From the NCBI GenBank assembly GCA_024178355.1, contig JAMZNZ010000002.1, positions 1,035,501-1,099,500 of the forward strand: 64,000 nt of DNA, read 5' to 3'. A model generated the notes under the pieces. That model was not told the origin of the DNA. It did not search any database and was given only the letters and a program-made list of their open reading frames with translations. This document shows, one piece after another, positions 50,190-61,226 of this stretch (its first letter is position 1; each line of letters opens with the position of its first letter). The DNA is from Maricaulaceae bacterium EIL42A08. GTDB lineage: Bacteria; Pseudomonadota; Alphaproteobacteria; Caulobacterales; Maricaulaceae. A program made the position numbers and the translations under genes.

Positions 50190-51938
50190 TCAACTTTCCT
50201 GCTCGATACGAGCGTATTCATCGTCGCGTTCCTGGGCCAGGCGGTCGCGGACGGCCTCTGCAGGGACGCCATAATCCTCCAGAGCGCGCCCCGCCATCTG
50301 CAGTGCAGCTTCAATGGCTTCAGGCGTCACATGGCTGGCACCCGCTGCGCGCAGCTTTGCCCCGTGCTCAGCATCACGGGCCCGTGCCAAAATGGTTGCG
50401 TCAGAGCGCAGCTCACGCATCGCACTGACCATCGCGCACGCCTTGTCCGGGTCATCAGCCGTGACAACAAACAGCGACGCTGTCTCTGCCCCCGCCCTGC
50501 CCAGAATGTCGGGATTAGACGCATCGCCAAAATAAACCCGCCAGCCTTCGCGTCTGACAAGCTTCACGCGCTGAGCATTTCGATCAAGGGCCAGCACCTC
50601 AACGCCCTCAGCCTCCAACACACGCGCGATGGCACGACCCACCCGCCCCATGCCGGCAATCACCGCATGGCCCTCCAGATCGGTGAGCCCTTCCAGCGAT
50701 TGAGCCGAGCCCACGGCAGGTTCGCCCCTTGCCTCTATGGAGCCCGCCACGCGGCGCCCGATCAGCGCAAAGCCGGGGGTGAGCAACATCGACAAGCCGG
50801 CAATCGCCGCGACGATATTGGCGGTCTGGGCGTCGACCACATTGCCGGCCGTCGCGCTGGCCAGGATGACGAAGGCAAATTCGCCGGCCGGAGCGAGCAG
50901 GAACGCCGCTTCCAGCGATACCGCATTGCCCCCGGCAAACAGGCGCGCCGCGACGAACACAACGATGAATTTGACGATCAGCATCGCGGCAAGGCCCCCT
51001 AGGACCAAACCCGCATTCTGCCAGACTGCGCCAAGATCAAGGCTGAGGCCCACCGTCGTAAAAAATACCCCGAGCAGCAGCCCCTTGAACGGCTCAAGGT
51101 CGACCTCGGCCTGATGCTTGAACTCGGTTTCCCCCAGCAGCAAGCCTGCCAGAAACGCTCCAAGCGCCAGTGAAAGACCCGCCTCAGCCGTCAGAAGCGA
51201 GGCGCCCACCACGGTGGCCAGAATGATCGCCATCATCAGATCACGGCCGCCCACGCGAGCGACCAGCCGGAAGGCCGGCTTCAACAGGAAGCGGCCGAGA
51301 AATACGATCACAACAATCGCGATCGTGCCCTGAATGAGAGCTTCAAGAAGTGCTTCACCAATACCCGCTCCCGCATCCCGCGCCAGGAAGCCTGCCAGGA
51401 TCAGGATTGGGGCCACCAGAATATCCTGCATCAACAGAACGGCGAGAGCCGTTCGCCCGGTGGGCGTCGCCACCCGGCGCTCCTCAGACAGGATCTGCAT
51501 CACGATCGCCGTAGAGGACAACGCCAGCGCCAGCCCGATGACAAGCGCAGAGGGTCCAGCCAAGCCCAGCAGAAAACACGCGACGCCAATGACAGCAGCG
51601 CTAGCCCCGGCCTGTAATCCACCAGCCCCGAACACAGCTTTTCTGAGTGCCCAGAGGCGCTTGAAGGAGAGCTCCAGCCCTAACAGGAACAACAGGAAAA
51701 GGACGCCCAGCTCGGCAAATGGGGCTGCCGCCTCAGGGTCGGTGACCGTGACCCAGTCAAGGACCGGATATCGATCTGCAGCCCCACCAAGGGCGTACGG
51801 GCCAAGCGCAAGCCCTGCCAGCAAAAAACCCAGGACGGCACTGATCCGCACCGTCTTGAGCAGCGGCACAATGACCCCGGCGGCAACCAGAAAGACTGCC
51901 GCATCCTTCAGCCAGACGTCATGGCCCTCAACCGCCAA
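50190..51938 (-). CDS. Kef-type K+/H+ antiporter with TrkA-N domain
   Basis: 582 residues; TTG start at 51938 with AGGAG six bases upstream. About 12 membrane helices of the Na+/H+ exchanger fold (FLLFLLGLELSFKRLW, GLALALSSTAIVMQILSEER, FFTTVGLSLDL) and a cytoplasmic TrkA-N Rossmann domain (HAVIAGMGRVGRAIARVLEAEGVEVLALDRN). Exports K+ in exchange for protons, gated by nucleotides or glutathione adducts. Ends with QERDDEYARIEQES. Confidence 0.93.
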   Translation of the reverse strand: MAVEGHDVWLKDAAVFLVAAGVIVPLLKTVRISAVLGFLLAGLALGPYALGGAADRYPVLDWVTVTDPEAAAPFAELGVLFLLFLLGLELSFKRLWALRKAVFGAGGLQAGASAAVIGVACFLLGLAGPSALVIGLALALSSTAIVMQILSEERRVATPTGRTALAVLLMQDILVAPILILAGFLARDAGAGIGEALLEALIQGTIAIVVIVFLGRFLLKPAFRLVARVGGRDLMMAIILATVVGASLLTAEAGLSLALGAFLAGLLLGETEFKHQAEVDLEPFKGLLLGVFFTTVGLSLDLGAVWQNAGLVLGGLAAMLIVKFIVVFVAARLFAGGNAVSLEAAFLLAPAGEFAFVILASATAGNVVDAQTANIVAAIAGLSMLLTPGFALIGRRVAGSIEARGEPAVGSAQSLEGLTDLEGHAVIAGMGRVGRAIARVLEAEGVEVLALDRNAQRVKLVRREGWRVYFGDASNPDILGRAGAETASLFVVTADDPDKACAMVSAMRELRSDATILARARDAEHGAKLRAAGASHVTPEAIEAALQMAGRALEDYGVPAEAVRDRLAQERDDEYARIEQES

Positions 51939-52033
51939 GCGCGCTCCTTCCGACTCTAGAAATATTCCAAGAGTGTCAGGATACGCGCTATGGCCGTCGA
52001 GACCAGAGCAAACCAGTGTGGCAAATACGCTTT

Positions 52034-54709
52034 TTACTCTGCCGGAGCGTCGGCGGAGGCCAGCACATCGCGGATCGCTTCAAGCGCGGCATCAGCCTTT
52101 GAGCCATCCGGACCACCGGCCTGGGCAAAGTCCGGACGACCGCCGCCGCCCTTTCCGCCAACGGCCGCCGAGCCGGCGCGTACCAGATCGACCGCGCTCA
52201 AGCGCCCCGTCAGATCATCGGTCAGGCCGACCGCCAAAGCCGCCTTGCCATCATTGACGCCGATAAAGACCGCCACGCCAGACCCCATCTGGCTGCGAGC
52301 ATCGTCAACGAGACCACGCAAATCCTTGCCACCAACGCCTTCGACAACGCGGCCGGTAAATTTGATACCGCCGATGTCTTCAGGCCCGGCTGGGGCTGCG
52401 CCGCCAGAGCCGCCACCCATGGCGATCTGCTTTTTGGCGTCAGACAGTTGGCGCTCCAGTGTCTTGCGTTCAGCCTGAAGCGCGGCGATGCGCTCAGCCA
52501 GCTCAGCGGTTGGAACTTTCAGGGCGTCAGCCGCGCTGCGAGCGCGGGCTGCTTCGGTCTCCAGATACTGACGTGCAGCTTCGCCGGTGAAGGCTTCCAG
52601 ACGGCGTACGCCCGCACTGACAGAGCTCTCGCCGACGATCTTGAACAAGGCGATATCGCCTGTTCGCTCCACATGGATGCCGCCACACAGTTCAACTGAA
52701 TAGGCCTTGTCACCCCCGCCAAGCGCATCGCCCATGGCCAGCACGCGAACCGTCTCGCCGTATTTCTCGCCAAACAACGCGAGCGCACCGGCTTCGATGG
52801 CCGCATCAGGCGTCATCTCGGTGGTTTTAGCCGCCGCATTCTGGCGGATCACCGCGTTGACCTGGGCTTCAATGGCCGCGGTCTCCTCATTGGTCAGAGC
52901 CTTGGCGTGAGAAAAGTCGAAGCGCAGACGATCCGGACCCACATAGCTGCCCTTCTGGGTGACGTGCGGCCCGAGCACATCGCGCAGTGCGGCATGCAGT
53001 AGGTGCGTGGCTGAGTGGTTGGCCATGGTCTTCGACCGGCGCGTCGCATCGACAACAAGCGTGGCCGCCTCGCCAGACTTGATCTCTCCGCTGACCAGCT
53101 CACCGATATGGGCGTAGAGCGTGCCAGCACGCTTTTGCACATCATCGACGCGGAAAATCGCGCCGTTGGCAAAGCGGATTTCGCCGGCATCCCCGATCTG
53201 CCCCCCGCCTTCAGCATAGAAGGGCGTGCTATCAAAGATCAGCGCGCCGGACTGACCCTGGCTCAAGGTCTCAGCCTCGACTTCACCAGCGATCAAACCG
53301 GTCAGCGTGCCTTGGCCTTCGGTTGCCGTGTAGCCGGTAAAGACGGTTTCTTTCAGGCGCTCTTTCAGGGCAAACCAGACAGCTTCGGTTGCGGCGTCGC
53401 CGGACTTGAAGCCACTGGCGCGCGCGTCGGCGCGCTGGCGCTCCATGGCCGCATCAAAACCAGCCTGGTCTACGCCACGTCCCTTTTCGCGCAGGGCGTC
53501 CTGGGTCAGGTCCAGCGGGAAGCCATAGGTGTCGTAAAGCTTGAACGCCGTCTCGCCGGGCAGGTCCTCGCCATCCTTCAGGTCGGCTGTGGCATCTTCC
53601 AGCAGCGCGAGGCCGCGACCGAGCGTACGCTGAAAGCGCTCTTCCTCGCCGCGCAGCGTCTCTTCGATGACGGGCAGAGCGCGGTTCAGCTCCGGGAAGG
53701 CTTCGCCCATTTCCGCCTGCAGCACTTTGGCAAGCTGGAACAGGACCGGCTCGCTGGCACCCAGCAGGTGGGCGTGGCGCATGGCACGGCGCATAATCCG
53801 GCGCAGCACATAACCGCGGCCCTCGTTAGACGGTGTCACGCCATCGGCAATCAGGAAGCTGGTGGAGCGCAGATGGTCGGCGATCACACGGTGGCTTGCC
53901 TGCTGAGCGCCTTCAGCCTTCACCTTCAGAACATCTTCAGAGGCCGCGATCAGAGTCTTGAACAGATCGGTATCGTAATTGTCGTGCACGCCCTGAAGGA
54001 CGGCGGCGATACGCTCCAGCCCCATACCGGTGTCGATGGAAGGCTTGGGCAAGTTGATGCGCTCGCCGTTGGCCTGCTGCTCGAACTGCATGAAGACCAG
54101 GTTCCAGATCTCGATAAAGCGATCACCATCTTCCTCTGGCGTGCCGGGAGGGCCACCTGGAATATGGTCGCCGTGATCGTAGAATATCTCTGAACACGGG
54201 CCGCACGGACCAGTGTCGCCCATGGACCAGAAATTGTCCGATGTGGAGATGCGGATGATCCGGTCATCCCCAAGACCTGCGATCTTCTTCCAGAGCGCGG
54301 CGGCTTCATCATCCTCGGAGTAAACCGTGACCAGAAGCTTGTCCTTGTTGAGCGCAAAGTCTTTAGTGACCAGGCGCCACGCCATCTCGATGGCGTCTTC
54401 CTTGAAGTAATCGCCGAAGGAGAAGTTCCCGAGCATTTCAAAGAAGGTGTGGTGGCGCGCCGTATAGCCAACATTATCGAGGTCATTGTGCTTGCCGCCG
54501 GCGCGTACGCATTTCTGCGAGCTGGTAGCCCGCGTGTAGTCGCGCTTTTCAACACCAGTGAAGGCGTTCTTGAACGGCACCATGCCAGCGTTGACGAAAA
54601 GCAGCGTGGGATCGTCCTGTGGAACCAGCGGTGCGGACTGCACACGCTCGTGACCTTGCCCGGCAAAATAGTCGAGGAACTGGCTGCGGATATCGCGCAA
54701 GGCGGTCAT
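52034..54709 (-). CDS. alaS: alanyl-tRNA synthetase
   Basis: 891 residues from ATG 54709. Attaches alanine to tRNA-Ala. Class II catalytic core ([51 protein letters not shown]), editing domain [16 protein letters not shown] and [12 protein letters not shown] (zinc His/Cys), and C-terminal Ala domain ending [19 protein letters not shown]. Full length and complete. Precedes recA in the leftward map, as in other alphaproteobacteria. Confidence 0.98.
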   Translation of the reverse strand: MTALRDIRSQFLDYFAGQGHERVQSAPLVPQDDPTLLFVNAGMVPFKNAFTGVEKRDYTRATSSQKCVRAGGKHNDLDNVGYTARHHTFFEMLGNFSFGDYFKEDAIEMAWRLVTKDFALNKDKLLVTVYSEDDEAAALWKKIAGLGDDRIIRISTSDNFWSMGDTGPCGPCSEIFYDHGDHIPGGPPGTPEEDGDRFIEIWNLVFMQFEQQANGERINLPKPSIDTGMGLERIAAVLQGVHDNYDTDLFKTLIAASEDVLKVKAEGAQQASHRVIADHLRSTSFLIADGVTPSNEGRGYVLRRIMRRAMRHAHLLGASEPVLFQLAKVLQAEMGEAFPELNRALPVIEETLRGEEERFQRTLGRGLALLEDATADLKDGEDLPGETAFKLYDTYGFPLDLTQDALREKGRGVDQAGFDAAMERQRADARASGFKSGDAATEAVWFALKERLKETVFTGYTATEGQGTLTGLIAGEVEAETLSQGQSGALIFDSTPFYAEGGGQIGDAGEIRFANGAIFRVDDVQKRAGTLYAHIGELVSGEIKSGEAATLVVDATRRSKTMANHSATHLLHAALRDVLGPHVTQKGSYVGPDRLRFDFSHAKALTNEETAAIEAQVNAVIRQNAAAKTTEMTPDAAIEAGALALFGEKYGETVRVLAMGDALGGGDKAYSVELCGGIHVERTGDIALFKIVGESSVSAGVRRLEAFTGEAARQYLETEAARARSAADALKVPTAELAERIAALQAERKTLERQLSDAKKQIAMGGGSGGAAPAGPEDIGGIKFTGRVVEGVGGKDLRGLVDDARSQMGSGVAVFIGVNDGKAALAVGLTDDLTGRLSAVDLVRAGSAAVGGKGGGGRPDFAQAGGPDGSKADAALEAIRDVLASADAPAE

Positions 54710-54791
54710 GGGACGGCTCCAAACATGCGTCATTAAATCTGGCGCATCCGTTTAACGGACATGTGCGCCTATGTCAGGCCTCATATACGAA

Positions 54792-54818
54792 CGGGCGCCC
54801 GGCTTCGCCAAGCGCCCG
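54792..54818 (-). terminator. weak hairpin between recA and alaS
   Basis: CGGGCGC / GCGCCCG stem of 7 bp with a 13-nt loop; no T-run on the minus strand. Could end the recA transcript weakly. Confidence 0.35.
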
Positions 54819-54887
54819 CTGTATATTTGTGAAAAGCGGAGGATTTAAGGGGACATCAGGGTGCCCCAAAAACCTTCGCCGAGTGGT

Positions 54888-55973
54888 CTAGCCAGCCGCT
54901 TCCACGTCGCCATCGTCCTCATCGCCTTCTGGGCCGACAAGCATTTCGTCAGCGATGAGGCCGGCATTCTTGCGCACCTGCGCTTCGATACCGGCGGCCA
55001 TGTCGGGATTGTCCAGCAGGAAGCGGCGCGCGTTTTCGCGGCCCTGACCAATGCGCTGGCTGTCATGGGAATACCAGGAGCCGGACTTCTCGATGATGCC
55101 GCCTTTGACACCAAGGTCGAGCAGCTCGCCGGTCTTGGAGATGCCCTCGCCATAGAGGATATCGAACTCCACTTCGCGGAAGGGCGGGGCCACCTTGTTC
55201 TTGACCACTTTCACGCGGGTCTGGTTGCCGATAACTTCATCGCGGTCTTTCAGGGCACCGATACGACGGATATCAAGGCGAACTGAAGAGTAGAATTTCA
55301 GCGCATTACCGCCGGTGGTGGTTTCCGGCGATCCAAACATCACACCGATCTTCATGCGAATCTGGTTGATGAAGATCACCAGCGTGTTGGACTTGGAAAT
55401 GGACGCTGTCAGCTTGCGCAGCGCCTGGCTCATCAGGCGGGCCTGCAGACCCGGCAGCGAGTCGCCCATCTCACCTTCAAGTTCAGCACGCGGGGTCAGA
55501 GCGGCCACCGAGTCAATCACCAGAACGTCGATCGCACCGGAGCGCACCAGCGTGTCAGCGATTTCCAGCGCCTGTTCACCGGCGTCAGGCTGGGACACCA
55601 GCAGCTCACCCACATCTACGCCCAGCTTCTTGGCATAGACCGGGTCCAGCGCGTGCTCCGCGTCGACGAAAGCCGCTGTGCCGCCAGACTTCTGGCACTC
55701 TGCCACCGTATGCAGCGCGAGCGTCGTCTTGCCAGAGCTCTCAGGGCCGTAAATTTCAACGATTCGGCCCTTGGGGAGCCCCCCAACACCGAGTGCAATG
55801 TCCAGCCCGAGTGACCCGGTGGAAATCGCCTCGATATCCATGTTGGGCTTGGCACCCAGCTTCATTACCGAGCCTTTACCGAAGGCGCGGTCAATTTGAC
55901 TGAGGGCTGCGTCGAGCGCTTTTTGCTTATCCATATCCTGGTCGTCCACCACACGTAATTTTGTCGAAGCCAT
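54888..55973 (-). CDS. recA: recombinase A
   Basis: 361 residues from ATG 55973. Walker [42 protein letters not shown]-like [19 protein letters not shown], and C-terminal acidic tail. Homologous recombination and SOS co-protease. A LexA box GTTC-N7-GTTC lies 70 bp upstream, so it is SOS-inducible. Confidence 0.98.
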   Translation of the reverse strand: MASTKLRVVDDQDMDKQKALDAALSQIDRAFGKGSVMKLGAKPNMDIEAISTGSLGLDIALGVGGLPKGRIVEIYGPESSGKTTLALHTVAECQKSGGTAAFVDAEHALDPVYAKKLGVDVGELLVSQPDAGEQALEIADTLVRSGAIDVLVIDSVAALTPRAELEGEMGDSLPGLQARLMSQALRKLTASISKSNTLVIFINQIRMKIGVMFGSPETTTGGNALKFYSSVRLDIRRIGALKDRDEVIGNQTRVKVVKNKVAPPFREVEFDILYGEGISKTGELLDLGVKGGIIEKSGSWYSHDSQRIGQGRENARRFLLDNPDMAAGIEAQVRKNAGLIADEMLVGPEGDEDDGDVEAAG

Positions 55974-56044
55974 TTGGGTCTCTCCCCTTATTTCACGCTC
56001 GCCTGAGTCGGGCAATCAAGGGTTTTGTACCAATTTTGTTCCGA

Positions 56045-56059
56045 GAACACAAGCGGAAC
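56045..56059 (-). promoter_or_regulatory. LexA (SOS) box of recA
   Basis: GTTCCGCTTGTGTTC on the minus strand is GTTC-N7-GTTC, the alphaproteobacterial LexA consensus, 72 bp before the recA start. Confidence 0.85.
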
Positions 56060-56135
56060 ATTTTTATGTGTTGTTTTTCTTGTTCTCCCCCACCTCCGTG
56101 GGGTCGGTTCCTCGCTGCGCGGGGTATACCCCGCT

Positions 56136-56161
56136 CGCTGCGGGCGGCTGTTCGCCTTGCG
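56136..56161 (-). repeat. intergenic repeat family C, copy 2 (inverted)
   Basis: Reverse complement of the C core (CGCAAGGCGAACAGCCGCC then CGCAGCG); the flank GCGAGCGCTAAAGCGC also matches copy 1. Left end of the composite between recA and cckA. Confidence 0.75.
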
Positions 56162-56224
56162 AGCGCTAAAGCGCTTGGGTACCACACTCTGCATGGCTAG
56201 AGTTTCTCATCCAGCACGCGTAGC

Positions 56225-56284
56225 GATCCGGGACCTGCGACATTCCTCAAAAGTGTGTGGGTCCCGGATCAAGTCCGGGATGAC
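56225..56284. repeat. intergenic palindromic repeat family A, copy 2
   Basis: GATCCGGGACC (56225) and GGTCCCGGATC (56260) form an 11-bp perfect stem; the right arm TGGGTCCCGGATCAAG / TCCGGGATGAC resembles copy 1 at 11891-11917. It sits between the two inverted C repeats. Confidence 0.7.
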
Positions 56285-56329
56285 AGATGGTAAAGCTTTA
56301 AAACTCAACCACCCCGACGCCGCTGGCGT

Positions 56330-56355
56330 CGCAAGGCGAACAGCCGCCCGCAGCG
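56330..56355 (+). repeat. intergenic repeat family C, copy 3
   Basis: CGCAAGGCGAACAGCCGCC then CGCAGCG, in direct orientation relative to copy 1 and inverted relative to copy 2. Right end of the composite (56136-56355) preceding the cckA stop. The rest of the 425-bp recA-cckA gap holds the LexA box and recA promoter; I see no gene. Confidence 0.75.
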
Positions 56356-56398
56356 TCAGCGAGGCGCGAAGCCGCGGAGGCGGCTGAGCATCCAGGAA

Positions 56399-58927
56399 TT
56401 ACGCGTGGACCTTGCCCAGCTCCTGCTTCACACGCTCGGCGAGCTGCTGAATATCAAACGGCTTGGGCAGGAAGGAAATCTCTAGGTCGGAAGACAGCGT
56501 GTCGGAAAACTCTTCCTTGGCGTAGCCGGAGATAAAAACGATCCGCGCATTGCCCAGATATTGACGCGCCTCTTTAAGCAGAGACGGGCCATCCAGCCCT
56601 GGCATCACCACGTCAGAGATCAGAAGATCAAAGCTCTCCGGTTCCTCTTCCAGGATTTCCAGTGCTTCCTCGCCATCTTCAGCCTCAATCACTTCATAGC
56701 CGCGCTTGCGCAGCGTTTTCGCCGCGATTCCACGCACAGCCGCCTCGTCTTCCACAAACAGAATGCGGCCCCGTCCGGCCAGATCAGCCGGTTTGACCTC
56801 TTCGGTCCTGGCAGCTTCTTCGGCAGCGATTTCGGCCTCTTCTTCCTCGTTGGGGACGTGGCCCGGCAGGTAGATGGAGAAGGTCGTGCCCTTGCCGACT
56901 TCAGAGTCGACAAAAAGATAGCCACCCGACTGCTTCACGATGCCATAAACGGTGGCAAGGCCCAGCCCCGTGCCCTCACCAGCGGCCTTGGTGGTGAAAA
57001 AGGGCTCGAAGATTTTCTTGCGGGTTTCCGCATCCATGCCGCTACCGGTATCGGTGACATGGATCGCAGCCCAGCGCCCGTCAGCGGCGTTCACATTGCC
57101 TGCCTTGCGCACCGCCTCGGCATCGAGCCCCTCGGTCCGGATGGTCAGCTGGCCCCCATTGGGCTTCATCGCATCGCGGGCATTGGTGGCTAGGTTGACC
57201 AGGATATTGTCGATCTGGTGACGGTCAGCGCGCACCAGTGGAAGCTCGCGCCCGTGGCGGATATCAAGGCGAACCGTTTCCTCAAGGATCTGGCCGAGCA
57301 TGACCGAGCAATCAGACAGAACATCGGCCACGTCAAACACTGTGTTGCGGAAGGTCTGCTTGCGCGAGAAAGCCAGCAGCTTCTTCACCAGGCCTGCCTG
57401 GCGGGTGACGGTGGCGTTGATCTGCTGCAGGTCCTGATAGGATGGATCGCCCACCGGGTGACGGCTCAAGAGCTCGCCCACATTCAGCCGGATTGCGGTG
57501 AGCATGTTATTAAAGTCGTGCGCCACACCGCTGGCGAGCTGGCCAACCGCCTGCATCTTGCCCGCCTGAGCCACCTGGGTCTCCAGATCCTTCCAGGCAG
57601 AAATGTCCACGATATAGGCCGCACGCCGCCCCTCAGCCGCCGGCCCCAGGAAGACATGGACCGGGCGCGGCCCATCCTCATGGCGCAGGCTAGCCTCACC
57701 CGGCTCGCCCGTACCGGAGATTGCCTTGGCAAAGCTTGCCCCCAGCGGCTCCTTGCCTTCAGCTTCAAACAGGTCGCTGAACCGCGTGCCGGGCACAGCC
57801 GCCCCGCCGGTCAGCAGAAGCAAGGCCGGGTTGGCATCCATAAGCACCGCGTCCATCGGATCAGCCCCATCAAGGCGGGCGACGCCGAAGGGGGCGGCGG
57901 AGAACATGTCCTCCATGGGCTCCATATCGGTGCTGTCCGCTTCATCATGGCGCGCGCGCGCTTTTGGCGGTATGCCGGTTGCGCTCAAGCCATAAATCAC
58001 TCCGCGCGCCAGCGCCGGGCGATCTTGTGTCCAGGTGACCGCCAGCACGATCGGCGCTTCGCCCCCGTCTGCGGTGAGCAGCCGGGCATCAAAGCGCTCA
58101 GCGCCTTCAGACTGACGCGCATTGGCCAGCAGACGAGCGCCATCGCCAGCCAGAATATCTGCAAGCTTCAGGGTTTGTGCCGCATCAGCCCCAACCCATT
58201 CGCGCAAGGTTGCGTTCGCGGCCAGCAGGCGGCCTTCGCTATCAGCCAGGAAAAGGCCCACCGGTGCGTGATCGGCCCAGTCTGGCGCAGCGTCATCGGT
58301 TCCTTCAAAATCTGTGTCGTGGGCCGGGCGAAGTCGCCAGACCGCACCACCATCGACCATCGGTTCAACTTCAGCAGCGTAAACGATGGCGTCCTCAGAC
58401 TTGATGTCGATCTGGCCCAGGACTTCGCGCGCGGCTGTTCCCTGAAGGGCCGACCGCGTCAGTCGATAGACCGGACCCGCCGCTGCTCCGGCAAACAAAT
58501 GCTCAGGTGCCACGGGCGTGGCGCGCGACCCACCTGGCGTACGCGCGCACAGATCGCGATAGGCAGAGTTCGCCCAGCGGACCGCACCCTTCGGCCCAGT
58601 GATCAGAACAGGGTCAGGCAGCGTGTTCAGCGCGGTTGCCGCAAGACCAGAGACACTGCCGCCCTCAGCCTCGCCCCCCAGCGCTTTACCCGCAGCATCC
58701 CCGGCAGCCAGCGCGTACATCAAAAGCAGCGCGGCGCAGGCAATGCCCGACAGGAGCACCACGCCGTGCCAGCCCGCGCCAGCGCCGGCGAACAAGGCCA
58801 CCGCCGCTGCAGACAACGCCGCCAGGCTGGACACCCAGAAGATGGCGCGGGTCAAGGGCCGCATGAGCCGGTTGGCGCGATCGGTTTCAAGTCCAGGAGC
58901 CGGTTTCGGGGTGGGCGCATCGGTCAT
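56399..58927 (-). CDS. cckA: cell-cycle hybrid histidine kinase CckA
   Basis: 842 residues from ATG 58927. Two N-terminal membrane segments ([25 protein letters not shown] and a second), PAS domains from about 90 to 440, HisKA with His470 ([22 protein letters not shown]), HATPase ([22 protein letters not shown]), and a C-terminal receiver with Asp772 in [15 protein letters not shown]. CckA drives phosphorylation of CtrA and CpdR via ChpT and sets the cell cycle in Caulobacterales. The order recA ... cckA - flhB - fliR - fliQ matches that recalled for Caulobacter, which supports the identification. Confidence 0.95.
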   Translation of the reverse strand: MTDAPTPKPAPGLETDRANRLMRPLTRAIFWVSSLAALSAAAVALFAGAGAGWHGVVLLSGIACAALLLMYALAAGDAAGKALGGEAEGGSVSGLAATALNTLPDPVLITGPKGAVRWANSAYRDLCARTPGGSRATPVAPEHLFAGAAAGPVYRLTRSALQGTAAREVLGQIDIKSEDAIVYAAEVEPMVDGGAVWRLRPAHDTDFEGTDDAAPDWADHAPVGLFLADSEGRLLAANATLREWVGADAAQTLKLADILAGDGARLLANARQSEGAERFDARLLTADGGEAPIVLAVTWTQDRPALARGVIYGLSATGIPPKARARHDEADSTDMEPMEDMFSAAPFGVARLDGADPMDAVLMDANPALLLLTGGAAVPGTRFSDLFEAEGKEPLGASFAKAISGTGEPGEASLRHEDGPRPVHVFLGPAAEGRRAAYIVDISAWKDLETQVAQAGKMQAVGQLASGVAHDFNNMLTAIRLNVGELLSRHPVGDPSYQDLQQINATVTRQAGLVKKLLAFSRKQTFRNTVFDVADVLSDCSVMLGQILEETVRLDIRHGRELPLVRADRHQIDNILVNLATNARDAMKPNGGQLTIRTEGLDAEAVRKAGNVNAADGRWAAIHVTDTGSGMDAETRKKIFEPFFTTKAAGEGTGLGLATVYGIVKQSGGYLFVDSEVGKGTTFSIYLPGHVPNEEEEAEIAAEEAARTEEVKPADLAGRGRILFVEDEAAVRGIAAKTLRKRGYEVIEAEDGEEALEILEEEPESFDLLISDVVMPGLDGPSLLKEARQYLGNARIVFISGYAKEEFSDTLSSDLEISFLPKPFDIQQLAERVKQELGKVHA

Positions 58928-59018
58928 GTCAGCCTCCAAAGGCCGTTCGCTGTGAGTCGTACGGCCAGCAGAATCACAGCTGAAGGTTAACCATGTTTTC
59001 CCGAACCGCCGAGTTTCC

Positions 59019-60113
59019 TCAGTTATTCGGATCGTAATCCGGTCTTCGGCCCTTGCCCGTCAGCGACAGAACGTAGCCGATTACCTTGGCCACGGCAGCG
59101 TAATGCTCTGGCGGGATGGGCTCTTCCAGCTCCGCCACGGCGTGAAGTGCGCGGGCCAGCGGCGGATCTTCGACAATCGGGATGTCGTGCTCGCCAGCAA
59201 GCTCACGGATGCGCAGGGCAACTTCTTCGACACCCTTGGCAATGACGATTGGGGCTGGTGTCCGTCCCTGCTCATACTCCAGCGCAACGGCATAGTGGGT
59301 CGGGTTGGTGATCACGACCGCCGCGTCCGGCACCCGCGCCATCATCCGGCGCTGGGCGCGCTCCTGGCGGATCTGGCGAAGCTTGGCGCGCACCTGCGGG
59401 TCGCCTTCTGTTTCCTTGAACTCGTCGCGAATTTCCTTCATCGACATCTTGTTGCGCTCGATGAACTCGCGCTTCTGGAAGGCAAAATCGACCGCTGCGA
59501 TGACCGCATAAACGATCAGCGCCGCAATCAGCAGCTGGATGGCCGCGTCGTAGACCTCGTTCAGGATGGCGATGGGTGCCGCAGCGGGAAGCGCCATCAG
59601 ATCATCGCGGCGCGGCCAAAGCACGATGGCAATCGCACCGGCAACCAGCGCCATCTTGCCAACGCCTTTAAAGAAATTCATCCAGCCCTGGGGGCCGAAC
59701 ATACGCTTCACGCCCTCAATGGGATTGAGCTTGTCCAGCTTCGGCGCGAGCTTTTTGGGCGTAAACATCAAGCCGGTCTGCGCGAGGTTCCCTGCGATGG
59801 CCGCGATCATCAACGCCAGGAAGGCCAGCCCCAGCACCGCCACCAGGCGCATGCCGGTCGAGGCCGCCAGCTGAAGCGCGGAGCCGACATCGAGGCTCAT
59901 CTCGTGCGGGCGGGCGAGGAAGATTTTCAACAAGTCAGCCAGATCGCTCGAGACGCCCGGGGCCATGAAGGCAAAGATCGCCAGGCCCGCCGCCAGTGTG
60001 AACCAGCCAGAGATTTCCTGGGACTTGGGGACATCGCCCTCTTCCTTGGCCTTTTGCAGCTTCCGGTCTGTGGGCTGTTCTGTTTTTTGTGACTTGTCTT
60101 CGCCTTCTGCCAT
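59019..60113 (-). CDS. flhB: flagellar export protein FlhB
   Basis: 364 residues. Four membrane helices followed by the cytoplasmic domain with the autocleavage site NPTH (Asn270, Pro271, Thr272, His273) in VVITNPTHYAVALEYEQG. Switches the flagellar type III export from rod/hook to filament substrates. Fourth-domain signature EERAQRRMMARVPDA. Located 10 bp downstream of fliR. Confidence 0.97.
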   Translation of the reverse strand: MAEGEDKSQKTEQPTDRKLQKAKEEGDVPKSQEISGWFTLAAGLAIFAFMAPGVSSDLADLLKIFLARPHEMSLDVGSALQLAASTGMRLVAVLGLAFLALMIAAIAGNLAQTGLMFTPKKLAPKLDKLNPIEGVKRMFGPQGWMNFFKGVGKMALVAGAIAIVLWPRRDDLMALPAAAPIAILNEVYDAAIQLLIAALIVYAVIAAVDFAFQKREFIERNKMSMKEIRDEFKETEGDPQVRAKLRQIRQERAQRRMMARVPDAAVVITNPTHYAVALEYEQGRTPAPIVIAKGVEEVALRIRELAGEHDIPIVEDPPLARALHAVAELEEPIPPEHYAAVAKVIGYVLSLTGKGRRPDYDPNN

Positions 60114-60123
60114 CGCCGCCCCC

Positions 60124-60882
60124 TTAACTCAGCGTCGTGGCGAATTCTTCCGCCCGTCCGAGCCAGACCAGCGAGGCGGCCCCCAGCGTGATGGCCAGGA
60201 TCGAAAAGCCGATCAGAATATTGAGCGGCATGGCGATGAAGAAGATTTGCGCCTGGGGCATCAGGCGAGAAAGCACGCCAAGCCCGAGGTAGAAGACGAG
60301 ACCAAAAGCCACCAGCGGTGCGGAAATCTGGATGGCCAACACGAAGGCGCTCGTGAACAAGTTCAGCGCCCATAGCGCGGCATCGCCCCACATGGGCGCC
60401 TCGCCTGCGGGCATCAGCTCATACGATCCGGCCGCGGCCTGAAGCAGCAGGTGGTGAATATTGGTGGCCAGAAGCAGCACCATGAAAAGAAGGTTCAAAA
60501 ACTGCGCGGTCAGCGCGCCGGACTGGCCTTGGGTCGGGTCAAAGGACTGCGCCATGGCCAGGCCGGTCTGGTAGCCGATGATCTGACCAGCCACCGATCC
60601 CGCCATCAACAAGAAGCGCGACGCCGCCCCGATCATCAAGCCGATCACCACCTCGATCATGATCAGACCGGCCACGCCGAGCGTCGTTTCAGGCGCAGGC
60701 GGCAGCTGGGGTGCAATGACAGGACCGACGACCAGCGCAAAGGCCAGCGCAAAGCTGAGCCGGATGCGCGGCGGGATGGAGGTTTCACCGATGCCCGGCA
60801 GCAGCATTAAAATTGCGCCCATGCGCGCAAACACCATGGCTGCGGCAAAGACCGCCAGGGAAGGATCAAACCCGAAAAACAT
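60124..60882 (-). CDS. fliR: flagellar biosynthetic protein FliR
   Basis: 252 residues, about six membrane helices. Family motifs: VFARMGAILMLLPGIGE, IPPRIRLSFALAFALVVGP, MIEVVIGLMIGAASRFLLMAGSVAGQIIGYQTGLAMAQSF. Part of the export gate with FliP, FliQ, FlhA and FlhB. Overlaps neither neighbour but gaps are 4 and 10 bp, so one transcript. Confidence 0.96.
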   Translation of the reverse strand: MFFGFDPSLAVFAAAMVFARMGAILMLLPGIGETSIPPRIRLSFALAFALVVGPVIAPQLPPAPETTLGVAGLIMIEVVIGLMIGAASRFLLMAGSVAGQIIGYQTGLAMAQSFDPTQGQSGALTAQFLNLLFMVLLLATNIHHLLLQAAAGSYELMPAGEAPMWGDAALWALNLFTSAFVLAIQISAPLVAFGLVFYLGLGVLSRLMPQAQIFFIAMPLNILIGFSILAITLGAASLVWLGRAEEFATTLS

Positions 60883-60886
60883 CGCG

Positions 60887-61150
60887 CTAACCTGCGACGA
60901 TTCGGTCGACTACCGTTTGCATAAAACCGGACAGAAGCGCGCCCATCAGGGGCAAAAAGATCAGAAGTGCCAGAAAAATCGCGATAATCTTTGGCACGAA
61001 GACCAGCGTCATTTCCTGAACCTGTGTCAGCGCCTGAATTAGCGCGATGATCACGCCCACGGCCAGGCCGATGATCATGACGGGCGCTGCCATGGCGAGC
61101 ATGACCCATATCGCTTCCGCGCCGATGTCCAGCACTTCTCCTGCAGTCAT
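60887..61150 (-). CDS. fliQ: flagellar biosynthetic protein FliQ
   Basis: 87 residues, two membrane helices: IWVMLAMAAPVMIIGLAVGVIIALIQALTQVQEMTLVFVPKI, the FliQ signature. Export gate subunit, first gene of the fliQ-fliR-flhB run. Upstream lies a dyad of two GGTTAAC sites. Confidence 0.96.
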   Translation of the reverse strand: MTAGEVLDIGAEAIWVMLAMAAPVMIIGLAVGVIIALIQALTQVQEMTLVFVPKIIAIFLALLIFLPLMGALLSGFMQTVVDRIVAG

Positions 61151-61226
61151 GATGCTTGTTCCTGACGCCAGTTTCTACGGCACTCGTGCGAGATTCTCTT
61201 CAGGCTGCCAAGGCTGGCGCTGACAC

